Positions 26,353-35,626 of a DNA stretch of 64,000 nt are shown piece by piece; the stretch's first letter is position 1, and each line of letters opens with the position of its first letter. The position numbers and the translations under genes are program-made. Below the pieces are notes generated by a model. It saw only the letters and a list, made by a program, of their open reading frames with translations. It ran no database searches and was not told the DNA's origin. This stretch comes from AP-15 sp963797115 (lineage in GTDB: Bacteria > Pseudomonadota > Alphaproteobacteria > ATCC43930 > CGMCC-115725), in NCBI GenBank assembly GCA_963797115.1, contig CAWCOH010000005.1, positions 620,001 to 684,000 on the forward strand. Direction: 5' to 3'.

Positions 26353-27017
26353 TGCGTGAGATCGTTCTGGATACTGAAACCACCGGCCTTGATCCGCGCG
26401 AAGGCCATCGCATCGTCGAGATCGCATGCGTTGAACTCGTTCACCATGTTCCGACCGGCCGCAAGTTTCATTGCTACGTCAATCCCGAGCGCGACATGCC
26501 GGCGGATGCTCTTGCCGTCCATGGTCTGACAGCAGAGTTTCTCGCTGGGCAACCGCCGTTTCGGGCCATTCTCGATGAGCTTCTCGCGTTCATCGGCTCG
26601 GACCCCTTGGTGATTCACAACGCCGACTTCGACCTGGCATTTCTCAATGCGGAATTGGCGCGCGCTGAACGCGAGCCAATCAGTTCCGGGTTTATCGACA
26701 GTTTGGCGCTGGCCCGGCGACGGTTTCCGGGTTCCCCGGCAAGCCTCGACGCGCTGTGCCGGCGCTTCGCCATCGACCTTTCAGATCGCGTCGAGCACGG
26801 GGCGCGGATCGATTGCGGCTTGCTCGCCGCGGTCTATCTTGAACTGCTCGGGGGGCGTCAGCCCGGCCTTGATTTTGTCGCCCCGGCGGCGCTCGCGGTC
26901 GAAGTAGCGCGTATCGTAAGGGCGCCGCGCCCCCACGAGCCCTCGGCCGAGGAACTCGCTGCTCACATCGCGATGCTGAAGATGATTACGGAGCCGCTCT
27001 GGCAGCTCGAAGGCTGA
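26352..27017 (+). CDS. dnaQ: DNA polymerase III epsilon subunit (3'-5' exonuclease) DnaQ
   Basis: The proofreading exonuclease of the replicase. The 221-residue product has ExoI MREIVLDTETTGLDPREG, ExoII LVIHNADFDLAFLNAEL and ExoIII EHGARIDCGLLAAVYLEL with the His and Asp of the DEDDh class. The usual NRTLHGALLD stretch reads DRVEHGARID here, so the catalytic His and Asp remain. It ends one gene block, convergent with secB. Confidence 0.95.
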   Translation: MREIVLDTETTGLDPREGHRIVEIACVELVHHVPTGRKFHCYVNPERDMPADALAVHGLTAEFLAGQPPFRAILDELLAFIGSDPLVIHNADFDLAFLNAELARAEREPISSGFIDSLALARRRFPGSPASLDALCRRFAIDLSDRVEHGARIDCGLLAAVYLELLGGRQPGLDFVAPAALAVEVARIVRAPRPHEPSAEELAAHIAMLKMITEPLWQLEG

Positions 27018-27020
27018 TGC

Positions 27021-27539
27021 CTACACAAGGACTGTGTCGGCCCCGGGCGAGCCTAGATTTGCGGCGTCGACCTGTTGACGCCGCAATAATTCGGCAAAGT
27101 CGATCGGGTTGATCATCAGAGGCGGAAATCCGCCGTCGCGGGTAGCGTTGGCAATGATAGCGCGGGCAAACGGAAAGACGATTCGCGGCGTCTCGACCAG
27201 AACGAGCATAGGCAGCATCTCAGCCGTCGCGTTATGTATGGTGACGACCGATCCGTACGCGAGCTCCACCACAAATACGGTTTCTCCCTGCACGCGGGCT
27301 GTGGCATTGATTGTGAGAACGACTTCGAAGACGTCTGGATTGAGGTTGCCGGCCTTGACGTCCACGTTGATTTCGACTTCGGGCTGAACCGCCGGCTGAA
27401 CCAAGCTCTGCGGCGCCCGCGGGTTCTCGAACGACAGATCCTTGATGTATTGCGCGTTGAGGATCAGCTGCTGCGGTGCCGAGGAGGCGATCGTCTCCGA
27501 TGTGCCGTCAGCGCCGTTGCCTGCCGTCTGATCCGCCAT
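27021..27539 (-). CDS. secB: Protein-export chaperone SecB
   Basis: Tetrameric cytosolic chaperone that keeps precursors unfolded and hands them to SecA. The 172-residue product from the ATG at 27539 (MADQTAGNGADG) has the SecB core QLILNAQYIKDLSFENPRAP, ETVFVVELAYGSVVTI, LPMLVLVETPRIVFPFAR and PLMINPIDFAELLRRQ. An upstream Met (27575, MSQPSAR) is possible but is outside the usual start. It is convergent with dnaQ, three bases apart, and diverges from the Tim44-like gene. Confidence 0.96.
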   Translation of the reverse strand: MADQTAGNGADGTSETIASSAPQQLILNAQYIKDLSFENPRAPQSLVQPAVQPEVEINVDVKAGNLNPDVFEVVLTINATARVQGETVFVVELAYGSVVTIHNATAEMLPMLVLVETPRIVFPFARAIIANATRDGGFPPLMINPIDFAELLRRQQVDAANLGSPGADTVLV

Positions 27540-27923
27540 GAGGCTCTCCTGGGCGCGTGCCGAGGGCTGGCTCATTCCACCCATTCGCCGGACGTGGACA
27601 TTATGGGCGGGTACTCCGAGGGCTAACATGGATCGCGAAGCCAGGGCAACGGTCTCCGCACGCGCTTAACCCGCGACAGGGCGGAAGATTTGGTCGGCGT
27701 CGGGGTCGGACCGTACCGGGCCGACCCGGAGAAAGGTTCGATTGGACACTTTGGGCCCGGCGGCGGTTCGGATGAGTCCCAAGGGGCGGACAGGTCACAT
27801 AAAGCCCCAGTAACTCCTTTTCCATCGCCACCGCCGCGCTTGTCGCAGCGGTGGCGGCGCCCCATTTGCACAAAAGGGCGGTATCAGGGTGGGTCGCCGG
27901 TCTTTGACGGGCCCCGAAAGGCG

Positions 27924-28592
27924 ATGGGCGAGGTGCAGCAGTATTTCGATATCATCTTGTTCGCGATGGTCGCCGTGTTTCTGGTGCTGCGGTTGCGCAG
28001 CGTGCTCGGCCGTCGGACGGGAAACGAGCGGCGGCGCGATCTCTTTCCGCGCCGGGCGGCCCCAGCTTCGGACAACGTGGCAACGCTCGTCGAATCCGAT
28101 ACGCGCTCGGCGAGGCTTGCCGATGATGGGTCCCCTGCCAACACGGTTGCCGAGGGGCTAAACCGCGTTCGTCGCGCAAATCCGAGCTTTGAGCCATCGC
28201 ACTTTATTGGGGGCGCCCGCGCCGCTTTCGAGATGATCGTCGCGGCTTTCGCGAACGGCGACAAAGAGGTGCTGCGGCCGCTGTTGAGCGACGAGGTTTT
28301 TCAGCAGTTCGCCACCGCCATAGACGAGCGGGTCGCCGCCAAGGAGACGCTGGAGACCCGTATCGACAAGCTCGACGCTGTGGACATTGTCGAGGCCGAA
28401 CTCATCGGCTCTACGGCACAACTGACTCTCAAGCTGGTGTCGAAGCAGATCAACGTAACGCGAGCTATGGACGGGAGTATCGTCGACGGCGATCCCGACC
28501 ATCCCGTCGAGAAGACTGACTACTGGACTTTCGCACGCGACGCCCGCTCGGCCGATCCAAACTGGATGCTCATCGCAACAAGCAGCGGCTGA
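27924..28592 (+). CDS. Tim44/TimA family inner-membrane protein
   Basis: A 222-residue protein with an N-terminal membrane segment (FDIILFAMVAVFLVLRL, residues about 8-24) and a C-terminal Tim44-like domain (RAAFEMIVAAFANGDKEVLR then PLLSDEVFQQFATAIDER, and VEKTDYWTFARD near the end). In this class the gene sits between secB and mltA, as here. It is related to mitochondrial import motor components; the bacterial role at the membrane is unsettled. The ATG at 27924 starts MGEVQQYFDI; the longer upstream frame is not family-like. Confidence 0.88.
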   Translation: MGEVQQYFDIILFAMVAVFLVLRLRSVLGRRTGNERRRDLFPRRAAPASDNVATLVESDTRSARLADDGSPANTVAEGLNRVRRANPSFEPSHFIGGARAAFEMIVAAFANGDKEVLRPLLSDEVFQQFATAIDERVAAKETLETRIDKLDAVDIVEAELIGSTAQLTLKLVSKQINVTRAMDGSIVDGDPDHPVEKTDYWTFARDARSADPNWMLIATSSG

Positions 28593-28635
28593 CGTCGCCC
28601 TGGGCGGCGTTCGAAGACTATGGCTGCGCCGGGCA

Positions 28636-29733
28636 GTGCCTGCTGCCGCGTTGGCGCTGCTTGTATTTGGTCTTAGCCGCGATTCGGGGCCGGCACGTTT
28701 TTCGCTGACCGCCGCGGGGTTCGATCGGCTTCAAGGATGGGCTGAAGATCGCCTTTCGGCGGCGGTACCGGCGTTTCTCAAATCCTGCGCTCGCGTGCTG
28801 AGGCTGCCGGATACAGCGGCAATCGATCCGATTCCGAAAGTCGCGGATTTCGGGCGGGTCGGGGACTGGCGACAGCTCTGTCTGGCGGCAGCGGCGACGC
28901 CTTCGGCCGACGATGTAGCGGCGCGGCGGTTCTTCGAGAGCTATTTCGTCCCGCTCTCGGTCACCGACTACGGCCAGCCGGAGGGGCTTTTTACGGGATA
29001 TTTCGAGATCGAGTTGAACGGCTCGCGGCAGCGGCACGGACGTTATCAGACACCGATCTATCGGCGGCCGCCCGAGCTAGGCTCGGGTCTACGCCACTCG
29101 CGAGCCGAGATCGAGGATGGCGCGCTCGTGGGACGCGGTCTCGAACTCCTATGGGTCGACGATCCGATCGATGCCTTCTTTCTGGAAATCCAAGGCTCGG
29201 GTGTGATCCGACTAGAGAACGGAGGCACGGTCCGGGTCGGCTATGACGGGAAGAACGGGCTGCCCTACGTTCCGGTCGGTCGGCTGCTCGCCGAGCGCGG
29301 CATAATCCCGCGTGCACAGGTGACGATGATCAGCATCCGCGATTGGATGAACAGGCATCCCGAGGCCGGAGCTGCGCTGCGCCGCGAGAACCCTTCTTAT
29401 GTGTTTTTCCGAGAGCAGCGGGATAAGGGAGCAATCGGCGCCGAAGGGGTGGTGCTGACGCCGGAGCGGAGCTTGGCGGTAGACCGCGCCTATATTGCAC
29501 TCGGCCTGCCGATCTGGATCGAAGCGGCCGAGCGCTTCGCCGCGGCCGAGGGCGTGCGGCAGCTTGTCGTGGCGCAAGATACCGGGGGTGCGATCAAGGG
29601 TCCGGTGCGCGGCGACATGTTCTGGGGTATGGGTGCCGCCGCGGCGTGGCGGGCCGGAGTGATGAATGCGCGCGGGCGCTATTACGTGCTGCTGCCGCGC
29701 CGCATCGCCCGACGTCTCGCTCCCGGAAAGTGA
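28636..29733 (+). CDS. mltA: Membrane-bound lytic murein transglycosylase A MltA
   Basis: Cleaves peptidoglycan with formation of 1,6-anhydro ends. The 365-residue product has an N-terminal hydrophobic export segment (AAALALLVFGL) without a clear lipobox, the MltA domain (GLFTGYFEIELNGSRQRHGR, DAFFLEIQGSGVIRLENGG) and the C-terminal 3D domain with VVAQDTGGAIKGPVRGDMFW, which carries the catalytic Asp. The GTG at 28636 is the best in-frame start seen; the frame is open further upstream. It follows the Tim44-like gene by 43 bases. Confidence 0.93.
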   Translation: MPAAALALLVFGLSRDSGPARFSLTAAGFDRLQGWAEDRLSAAVPAFLKSCARVLRLPDTAAIDPIPKVADFGRVGDWRQLCLAAAATPSADDVAARRFFESYFVPLSVTDYGQPEGLFTGYFEIELNGSRQRHGRYQTPIYRRPPELGSGLRHSRAEIEDGALVGRGLELLWVDDPIDAFFLEIQGSGVIRLENGGTVRVGYDGKNGLPYVPVGRLLAERGIIPRAQVTMISIRDWMNRHPEAGAALRRENPSYVFFREQRDKGAIGAEGVVLTPERSLAVDRAYIALGLPIWIEAAERFAAAEGVRQLVVAQDTGGAIKGPVRGDMFWGMGAAAAWRAGVMNARGRYYVLLPRRIARRLAPGK

Positions 29734-30127
29734 ACGCGCTGGCAACCAGCCGGCTCTCGCGAGGCGCCGCAGTGTTGTGATAACATCGACCCGAAAATTG
29801 CCTATTTTATACCGCATCTTTTGAGCCGAGGGCGGAAGCCGGCGCGCGGAGCGCCGCCGGGGCGTCAAGCGGTCACTTCAACCGTAACGAGAGCTCCCGC
29901 TGCAGACCCGCTGCAGGAGCAGCGGCGTGCAAATTGCCGATACAACTTCTTGTTGTTGCTGGCGGCAACCCGAGGCTGGGCGGCTTGCCCCTACTGCGCG
30001 GCGATTCGCGTCACCGATAAGCTCGGGGAGGCTCGGCGGACGCGCAGCGCGGATTGATTATCGGTGCGGCCAGCCCCTATTTTCCACGACACCCCGGTCT
30101 GGGGCCTCGATAATGATTTGACGGCCG
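29734..30127. other. Intergenic region between mltA and lutA
   Basis: 394 bases with no convincing gene. A perfect CTGCAG ACCCG CTGCAG inverted repeat lies near 29898-29914, and GC-rich inverted repeats are scattered through it. It should hold the promoter of the lut genes, but no strong -35/-10 pair or lactate-regulator operator was recognised. Confidence 0.4.
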
Positions 30128-30880
30128 ATGCGTGTAGCGCTCTTTGTGACGTGCTTGGTGGATTTCTTCCGGCCGACGATCGGGTTTGCCGCCGTCAAGC
30201 TACTCGAGGAGGCGGGCTGCACGGTCGAGGTGCCGCAGGCCCAGACCTGCTGCGGTCAGCCGGCCTACAATTCGGGCGACCGCGCCGACGCGAAGGCGAT
30301 TGCCTTGCAGTTTCTCGATGCCTTTAAGAGCTACGACTATGTCGTTGCACCCTCCGGGTCGTGCGCCGGGATGATCCGCCGGCATTACCCGGAGCTATTC
30401 GCCGATGATCCGGAAGTTTTGCCGCGAGCGCAGCATCTCGCCGAGCGCAGCTGGGAACTCGTCTCCTTCCTTGTCGACATCTGCGGGAGGCACGCCGTAG
30501 AAGCACGATGGGAGCGCCGGGTCACCTACCACGATGGGTGCTCAGGACTGCGCGAGCTCGGGGTCAAGGACCAGCCGCGCCAACTCCTCGCGTCGGTCGG
30601 TGGGCTCAGCCTAAGGGAGCTTCCCGGTGCGGAGGTCTGCTGCGGCTTCGGCGGTACCTTCTGCATCAAATACCCGGATATCTCCGACAAGATGGTCAGC
30701 GACAAGGAGGCCGATATCGCAGCAACCGACGCCGAAGCGGTCCTGGCGGGAGACCTGGGCTGCCTGCTGAACATCGCTGGCAAGCTCCATCGCCGCGGCC
30801 GCCGGATCGAGGTTCGGCACGTGGCTGAAGTGCTGGCCGGCATGACCCGGGATGTCCCGCCGATCGGCGTTGCGCGATAA
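30128..30880 (+). CDS. lutA: L-lactate utilisation Fe-S oxidoreductase subunit LutA
   Basis: A 250-residue cysteine-rich-domain protein of the LutABC lactate dehydrogenase complex. It starts MRVALFVTCLVDFFRPTIGF and has two CCG-type motifs, QTCCGQPAYNSGDR and AEVCCGFGGTFCIKYP, which bind iron-sulphur or heterodisulfide-type cofactors. Length matches YkgE/LutA. Its 3' end overlaps lutB by 29 bases, so lutA-lutB-lutC form one coupled operon. Confidence 0.94.
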   Translation: MRVALFVTCLVDFFRPTIGFAAVKLLEEAGCTVEVPQAQTCCGQPAYNSGDRADAKAIALQFLDAFKSYDYVVAPSGSCAGMIRRHYPELFADDPEVLPRAQHLAERSWELVSFLVDICGRHAVEARWERRVTYHDGCSGLRELGVKDQPRQLLASVGGLSLRELPGAEVCCGFGGTFCIKYPDISDKMVSDKEADIAATDAEAVLAGDLGCLLNIAGKLHRRGRRIEVRHVAEVLAGMTRDVPPIGVAR

Positions 30881-32315
30881 GGCCATGCTCGCCACCAGCC
30901 GCACCTTCGAGGCGAACGCCCGTTCTGGCCTCGCCAACGATAACCTGCAACGGGCGCTGGCGCTGATGCGCACCGGGTTCCCCGAGCGCCGCCGTCTCGC
31001 CGTCGAGCGGCTCCCCGAGTTCGAGGCCCTGCGCGACATCGGGAAGTCGATCAAGGACCACACTCTCGAGCATCTCGACTTCTACCTCGAGCTCTACGAA
31101 GCGAACGTCCTCGCCTCGGGCGGCCGGGTACATTGGGCACGAACCTCGGATGAAGCTCGCGCCACGGTATTGGAGATCTGCCGCTCGGTTGACGCCAAGG
31201 TCGTCACCAAGGGCAAGTCGATGATCGCCGAGGAGGTCGGGCTCAACGAGTATCTCGAAGAGAACGGCATCACCCCGGTCGAGACCGATCTCGGCGAATA
31301 CATCATCCAGCTGCGCCGCGAGCCGCCGAGCCATCTGATCGCGCCCGCGATCCATCTGATGAAGGAGCAAGTCGCCGCAACCTTTCGCGCCGCGCATCGG
31401 TCGCTCGACCCGCAGCGCTCGCTCGCCGAGGCGCGCCAGCTTTGCGACGAGGCGCGTGCCGTGCTGCGGCCGCGGTTTCTCGCTGCCGATGTCGGCATTA
31501 CCGGCGCCAACTTCCTGGTCGCCGAGACCGGGTCGAGCATTATTGTGACCAATGAGGGCAACGGCGATCTGACGCAGACCCTACCGCGCGTCCACATCGC
31601 GATAGCGAGCATCGAAAAGCTCGTGCCGACCTTAGAGGACGCGGCAACCTTGCTGCGCCTCTTGGCGCGCTCGGCCACCGGACAAGAGTTCTCGTCCTAT
31701 ACGACGGTGTCGACCGGCCCGCGGCGCCCGGAGGATCTCGATGGGCCAGAGCAATATCATGTCGTGTTGCTCGACAACGGCCGCAGCGCCCTTCTCGGAG
31801 GCGAGTTCCAGGACATGCTGCGGTGCATTCGCTGCTCGGCCTGCATGAACCATTGCCCGGTTTACGCCGCGGTCGGGGGGCACGCCTATGGCTGGGTCTA
31901 TTCCGGCCCCATGGGAGCGGTGTTGACGCCTAGCCTAGTCGGCGTCGCGGAGGCCGGCCACCTGCCGAACGCCTCGACCTTTTGCGGGCGATGCGAGGGC
32001 GTGTGCCCGGTCAAGATCCCGCTCCCGAAGTTGATGCGGCATTGGCGGGAGCGGGAATTTGCCGAGAAGCTGAACCCGCCGATCCACCGCGCTGGCCTGG
32101 GTTTGTGGGCTTGGGTAGTACGCCGGCCAGCTCTCTACCACACACTTGTCGAGCTCGCCAGCCGTGCGCTCGGTTGGGCCGGCCGCGGCCGCGGGCGGTT
32201 TCGTACAGCGCCGATGGCCGCCGGCTGGACGGCTGCGCGCGACATGCCGGCGCCTGAGGGCCGCAGCTTTCACAGCCTGTGGGCCGAACAGCGCAGAGGC
32301 GGCATCGCGAGATGA
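30852..32315 (+). CDS. lutB: Lactate utilisation iron-sulphur protein LutB
   Basis: A 487-residue protein with an N-terminal LUD domain (KSIKDHTLEHLDFYLELYEA, VVTKGKSMIAEEVGLNEYLE) and two [4Fe-4S] motifs: CIRCSACMNHCPVY (about 326-339) and CGRCEGVCPVKIPL (about 378-391). It carries electrons from lactate oxidation toward the respiratory chain. The ATG at 30852 overlaps lutA; the stop overlaps the lutC start as ATGA. Confidence 0.95.
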   Translation: MSRRSALRDKAMLATSRTFEANARSGLANDNLQRALALMRTGFPERRRLAVERLPEFEALRDIGKSIKDHTLEHLDFYLELYEANVLASGGRVHWARTSDEARATVLEICRSVDAKVVTKGKSMIAEEVGLNEYLEENGITPVETDLGEYIIQLRREPPSHLIAPAIHLMKEQVAATFRAAHRSLDPQRSLAEARQLCDEARAVLRPRFLAADVGITGANFLVAETGSSIIVTNEGNGDLTQTLPRVHIAIASIEKLVPTLEDAATLLRLLARSATGQEFSSYTTVSTGPRRPEDLDGPEQYHVVLLDNGRSALLGGEFQDMLRCIRCSACMNHCPVYAAVGGHAYGWVYSGPMGAVLTPSLVGVAEAGHLPNASTFCGRCEGVCPVKIPLPKLMRHWREREFAEKLNPPIHRAGLGLWAWVVRRPALYHTLVELASRALGWAGRGRGRFRTAPMAAGWTAARDMPAPEGRSFHSLWAEQRRGGIAR

Positions 32316-33013
32316 GCGAGGCGCGCGACCAGATCCTCGCCCGCATCCGCGGCTCCTTTAAACGCGGCCGGCTCGACTTCGCACGCCAAACGGGGCTGCG
32401 CGACCGGGTTGCAGCGCACCAGCGCAATCTGGTTCCCGCGCGGGCAGCGACGCTCGACTCTCGGAGCCAGATCGATCTGTTCCTCACAATGGCCGAGGAG
32501 GTGCAGGCGACGACTGTGCGGGTCGGCTCGCTGGCTGCGGTGCCCGAGGCTGTCGGCCAATATCTCGCTGCCGAGAACCTTCCCGCTGAGCTCGTGCTGG
32601 CACCCGACCCGTGCCTCGATGAGATCCCCTGGAGTGCTCGACGGCTGCTGTGCATCCGCCGCGGCCGGGCAGAGGCAGGCGACGCGGTCAGCCTGACACT
32701 GTGCTTCGCGGCGATCGCCGAGACCGGGACGCTGATGCTGATCTCCGGAGCGCGGACTCCGACGACGCTGAATTTCCTGCCGGATACCCATATCGTCGTC
32801 GTGCGCGGCGAACAGGTTGTCGCCGCCTACGAGGATGGTTGGGATCGGCTGAGGGGCCGCGGTGTGATGCCGCGTACGATCAACTTCATTACCGGTCCGT
32901 CGCGGACGGGGGATATCGAGCAGCGGATCGAGCTCGGGGCCCACGGCCCGCGGCGCCTCCATATCATCCTCGTCGACAATCGGCAGGGAACAGGCAGTGC
33001 CAAAGACGGATGA
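32312..33013 (+). CDS. lutC: Lactate utilisation protein LutC
   Basis: A 233-residue LUD-domain protein: MSEARDQILARIRGSFKRG, LCFAAIAETGTLMLISGART, LPDTHIVVVRGEQVVAAYED and the family ending FITGPSRTGDIEQRIELGAH. It is the third subunit of the LutABC complex. Coupled to lutB by a four-base overlap, and overlapped at its end by the smr gene by 17 bases, which ties the lut operon to smr. Confidence 0.95.
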   Translation: MSEARDQILARIRGSFKRGRLDFARQTGLRDRVAAHQRNLVPARAATLDSRSQIDLFLTMAEEVQATTVRVGSLAAVPEAVGQYLAAENLPAELVLAPDPCLDEIPWSARRLLCIRRGRAEAGDAVSLTLCFAAIAETGTLMLISGARTPTTLNFLPDTHIVVVRGEQVVAAYEDGWDRLRGRGVMPRTINFITGPSRTGDIEQRIELGAHGPRRLHIILVDNRQGTGSAKDG

Positions 33014-33527
33014 TATGGTGCCGGCCGGCAGCGATCGACTAGTGTGGCGGGAGGCCGTCCGCGGTGTGAAGCCGTTGCGCGGGCGCGACATAGCGGTGTT
33101 GTCGCCCCCCCTCCAATCGTCGCCGGCGCCAGCCGAGACGAGGCGCGTGCTAAGGCCGGATCGGCTACCTCCGCTCGATCGCTTCTCGGGGATCGACCGG
33201 GCCAGTGCCGAGCGGCTGAAGCGCGGTCTCCACACGATCGAAGGGCGGCTCGATCTGCACGGAATGACCCAGGCCGAGGCCCATCGCGCGCTCGCCGGAT
33301 TTATTCATAAGTCGCGCGATGCCGGACGGCGCTGTGTTGTCGTCATCACCGGACGGGGATTCGGTCCGACCGGGCCGGGGATACTCAAGCTCGCGGTACC
33401 GCGATGGCTCGAAGAGGCGGACCTGCGGCGGCATATCCTTGCGGTCGCACCGGCACAGCCGCGTGATGGAGGGGCGGGCGCGCTCTACCTCTTGCTGCGC
33501 CGCCACCGGAGCGAGCGCGGGCCCTGA
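32997..33527 (+). CDS. Smr-domain protein (putative endonuclease)
   Basis: A 176-residue protein with a C-terminal Smr domain: EGRLDLHGMTQAEAHRALAG, VVVITGRGFGPTGPGILKLA and the ALYLLLRRHR ending. The segment LPPLDRFSGIDRASAERLKR is typical of alphaproteobacterial versions that usually follow mltA. The GTG at 32997 overlaps lutC. Smr domains bind or cut nucleic acids; the substrate is not known for this group. Confidence 0.9.
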   Translation: MPKTDDMVPAGSDRLVWREAVRGVKPLRGRDIAVLSPPLQSSPAPAETRRVLRPDRLPPLDRFSGIDRASAERLKRGLHTIEGRLDLHGMTQAEAHRALAGFIHKSRDAGRRCVVVITGRGFGPTGPGILKLAVPRWLEEADLRRHILAVAPAQPRDGGAGALYLLLRRHRSERGP

Positions 33528-33621
33528 CCTTGTTTGACGCCGGGCTCACGCGAGCGCGGCATTTTTCTTGCACATATTTCCGGCGGCAGCCAAAACCCGC
33601 GAGTTTTCTCGTAAGCATGCA

Positions 33622-35088
33622 ATGTCGATGGCCAGCAACAGGGATCTCCTCCCCCATATCGACCGCCTGAAATCGGCACGTGTCCTATGCATCGGCGACG
33701 TGATGCTCGACCACTACGTTTATGGCGACGTCACCCGAGTATCGCCCGAAGCCCCGATACCGGTGCTGTGTGTCGAACGCGAAATGAAGAGTTTGGGCGG
33801 TGCCGGCAACGTCTTGCGCAACCTGCGAGCATTGGGAGTGGAGGCGTCCTTTGTCTCGGTTGTCGGCAATGACGAGGCTGGGCGCGAGGTTGGGCGGCTG
33901 CTGGAGGCACAGAACGGTGCTGAGCTGCACGTCCTGGTACAGCCTCAGCGCAGGACGACTGTGAAGACGCGCTATATCGCAGCCAATCAGCAACTGTTGC
34001 GGGCCGACCGAGAGAGTGCGGTTCCTCTCGATCCGCATATTCGCGAGGATCTTCTTCGGCTTGTACACGAACTCGTGGACCACCACTCGGTAGTCATCAT
34101 CTCTGACTATGCCAAGGGGGTGCTTACCGAAGGGGTAGCTCTGGAAATCATCAAAGCGGCGCGGGAAGCCGGCGCACGCACGGTCGTCGATCCAAAGGGC
34201 GGGGATCCCATCCGCTATCGCGGCGCCGATCTATTGAAACCCAACCGGCGCGAGCTCGCCGAAGCCACGGGCATGGCTGCCGCCATCGATAGCGAGGTGA
34301 TCGAAGCCGCGCGCGCGCTGATCGAGCGTTGCGGCTTCGCCGGCGTCCTAGCCTCGCTCGGTGCCGAAGGGATGGTTCTGGTCGCAGCCGATGGCGCCGT
34401 TCATATCCAACGGGCCGAAGTGCGCGAGGTCTACGACGTATCGGGGGCCGGAGACACAGCGGTGGCTGCGGTGGCGGCATCGCTCGCCGCCGGCCTCAGC
34501 CTGACCGATGCTGCGCGCCTGGCGAACACGGCGGCTGGGATCGCCGTCAGCAAAGTCGGAACGGCGGTTGTCTATGGCCGAGAGCTGACCGCCTACCTCA
34601 GCGGGCACGATCTATATAATTCAGACAAGGTATTGCCCCGGGCAAATGCGCTCGATCTCGTTGAGCGGTGGCGCCGCCAAGGGCTTAAGATCGGCTTCAC
34701 AAACGGTTGTTTCGACCTGCTTCACCCCGGACACGTCGCATTGCTGGGACAGGCCAAGGCGGCTTGCGATCGGTTGGTTGTCGGTCTCAATAGCGACGCG
34801 TCGACGGCGCGGCTGAAAGGTCCGCGCCGTCCCGCCCAAACCGAGACGGCGCGGGCCGAGGTGCTCGCGTCGTTGGCGGCAGTCGATCTGATTGTCATAT
34901 TCGAGGAGGACACGCCGATCGATCTGATCGAGGCAGTCCGGCCGCAGCTTCTCGTCAAAGGCGCCGATTACCGAGTCGACGAGGTCGTCGGAGCCGAATT
35001 CGTCACGCGCATCGGTGGCGAGGTGCTTCTCGCCGAGGTGATACCAGGCTACAGCACCACCGCGACGATCGCGCGGCTCGGCTGGTAA
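33622..35088 (+). CDS. hldE: Bifunctional heptose-7-phosphate kinase/heptose-1-phosphate adenylyltransferase HldE
   Basis: Makes ADP-heptose for the lipopolysaccharide core. The 488-residue product has an N-terminal ribokinase-type kinase (RVLCIGDVMLDHYVYGDVTR, GGAGNVLRNLRALG, the ATP site YDVSGAGDTAVAAVAASLA) and a C-terminal nucleotidyltransferase (IGFTNGCFDLLHPGHVALL with the HxGH motif, VGLNSDASTARLKG). Two Met codons at 33622 and 33628 are close; either may be used. Both enzymatic halves look intact. It implies a heptose-containing core in this organism. Confidence 0.96.
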   Translation: MSMASNRDLLPHIDRLKSARVLCIGDVMLDHYVYGDVTRVSPEAPIPVLCVEREMKSLGGAGNVLRNLRALGVEASFVSVVGNDEAGREVGRLLEAQNGAELHVLVQPQRRTTVKTRYIAANQQLLRADRESAVPLDPHIREDLLRLVHELVDHHSVVIISDYAKGVLTEGVALEIIKAAREAGARTVVDPKGGDPIRYRGADLLKPNRRELAEATGMAAAIDSEVIEAARALIERCGFAGVLASLGAEGMVLVAADGAVHIQRAEVREVYDVSGAGDTAVAAVAASLAAGLSLTDAARLANTAAGIAVSKVGTAVVYGRELTAYLSGHDLYNSDKVLPRANALDLVERWRRQGLKIGFTNGCFDLLHPGHVALLGQAKAACDRLVVGLNSDASTARLKGPRRPAQTETARAEVLASLAAVDLIVIFEEDTPIDLIEAVRPQLLVKGADYRVDEVVGAEFVTRIGGEVLLAEVIPGYSTTATIARLGW

Positions 35089-35103
35089 CTCAGCGCAACC
35101 TCT

Positions 35104-35568
35104 TTACACCCCGTCGAGATGGCGTGTCTCCGGGTCGAGATGGCGCCGCAGCCGCGCCGCCGCGAGACGCGCAAAGCGCAAGGTAAGGGCGCGGCGTCGC
35201 CCGCTGCTGAGCGTGGTTGGGCGACCATCGCGCAGCAAAGCAGCACCGAACGGATCCGCCACCATCAGACCACATTCATCGGGGATTAATACTTGGGGAA
35301 AGTGCTCTGGGACCGCAAAATACAGACGATCTGCGAAATCGCGGTAAGTTACCCACTTGCGATCGGCACGGAAGTCGGCGACCGAGGTTTTGATCTCGAC
35401 TATCGCAAAGTCACCAGCCTTCCCAAGGCAGAGGATATCCGCGCGGCGTCGGTTTGCGAGGGGAAATTCGACAAGAGCAGCGTAGCCGAGCTGGTCGAGC
35501 GCGCGGCAAACCCCTCGCGCGAGGAGTAACGCTGTCGTTGAGGGTTCGACGATGAGCGGAGGAGACAT
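35104..35568 (-). CDS. mmcB: MmcB family DNA-repair protein
   Basis: A 154-residue PD-(D/E)xK-like nuclease-fold protein. The core RRADILCLGKAGDFAIVEIK, TSVADFRADRKW shows the Asp and Glu-x-Lys of the fold, and YFAVPEHFPQVLIPDECGLM is characteristic of the MmcB family, reported to act in DNA damage repair in Caulobacter. It lies between hldE (convergent, 15 bases) and the SbmA-like gene (divergent, 58 bases). Confidence 0.88.
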   Translation of the reverse strand: MSPPLIVEPSTTALLLARGVCRALDQLGYAALVEFPLANRRRADILCLGKAGDFAIVEIKTSVADFRADRKWVTYRDFADRLYFAVPEHFPQVLIPDECGLMVADPFGAALLRDGRPTTLSSGRRRALTLRFARLAAARLRRHLDPETRHLDGV

Positions 35569-35626
35569 GGCCGACCCCGCATCATAAGCAGGCTAGATCA
35601 AGCGGGTGAGATTGAGGAGTGTACGG

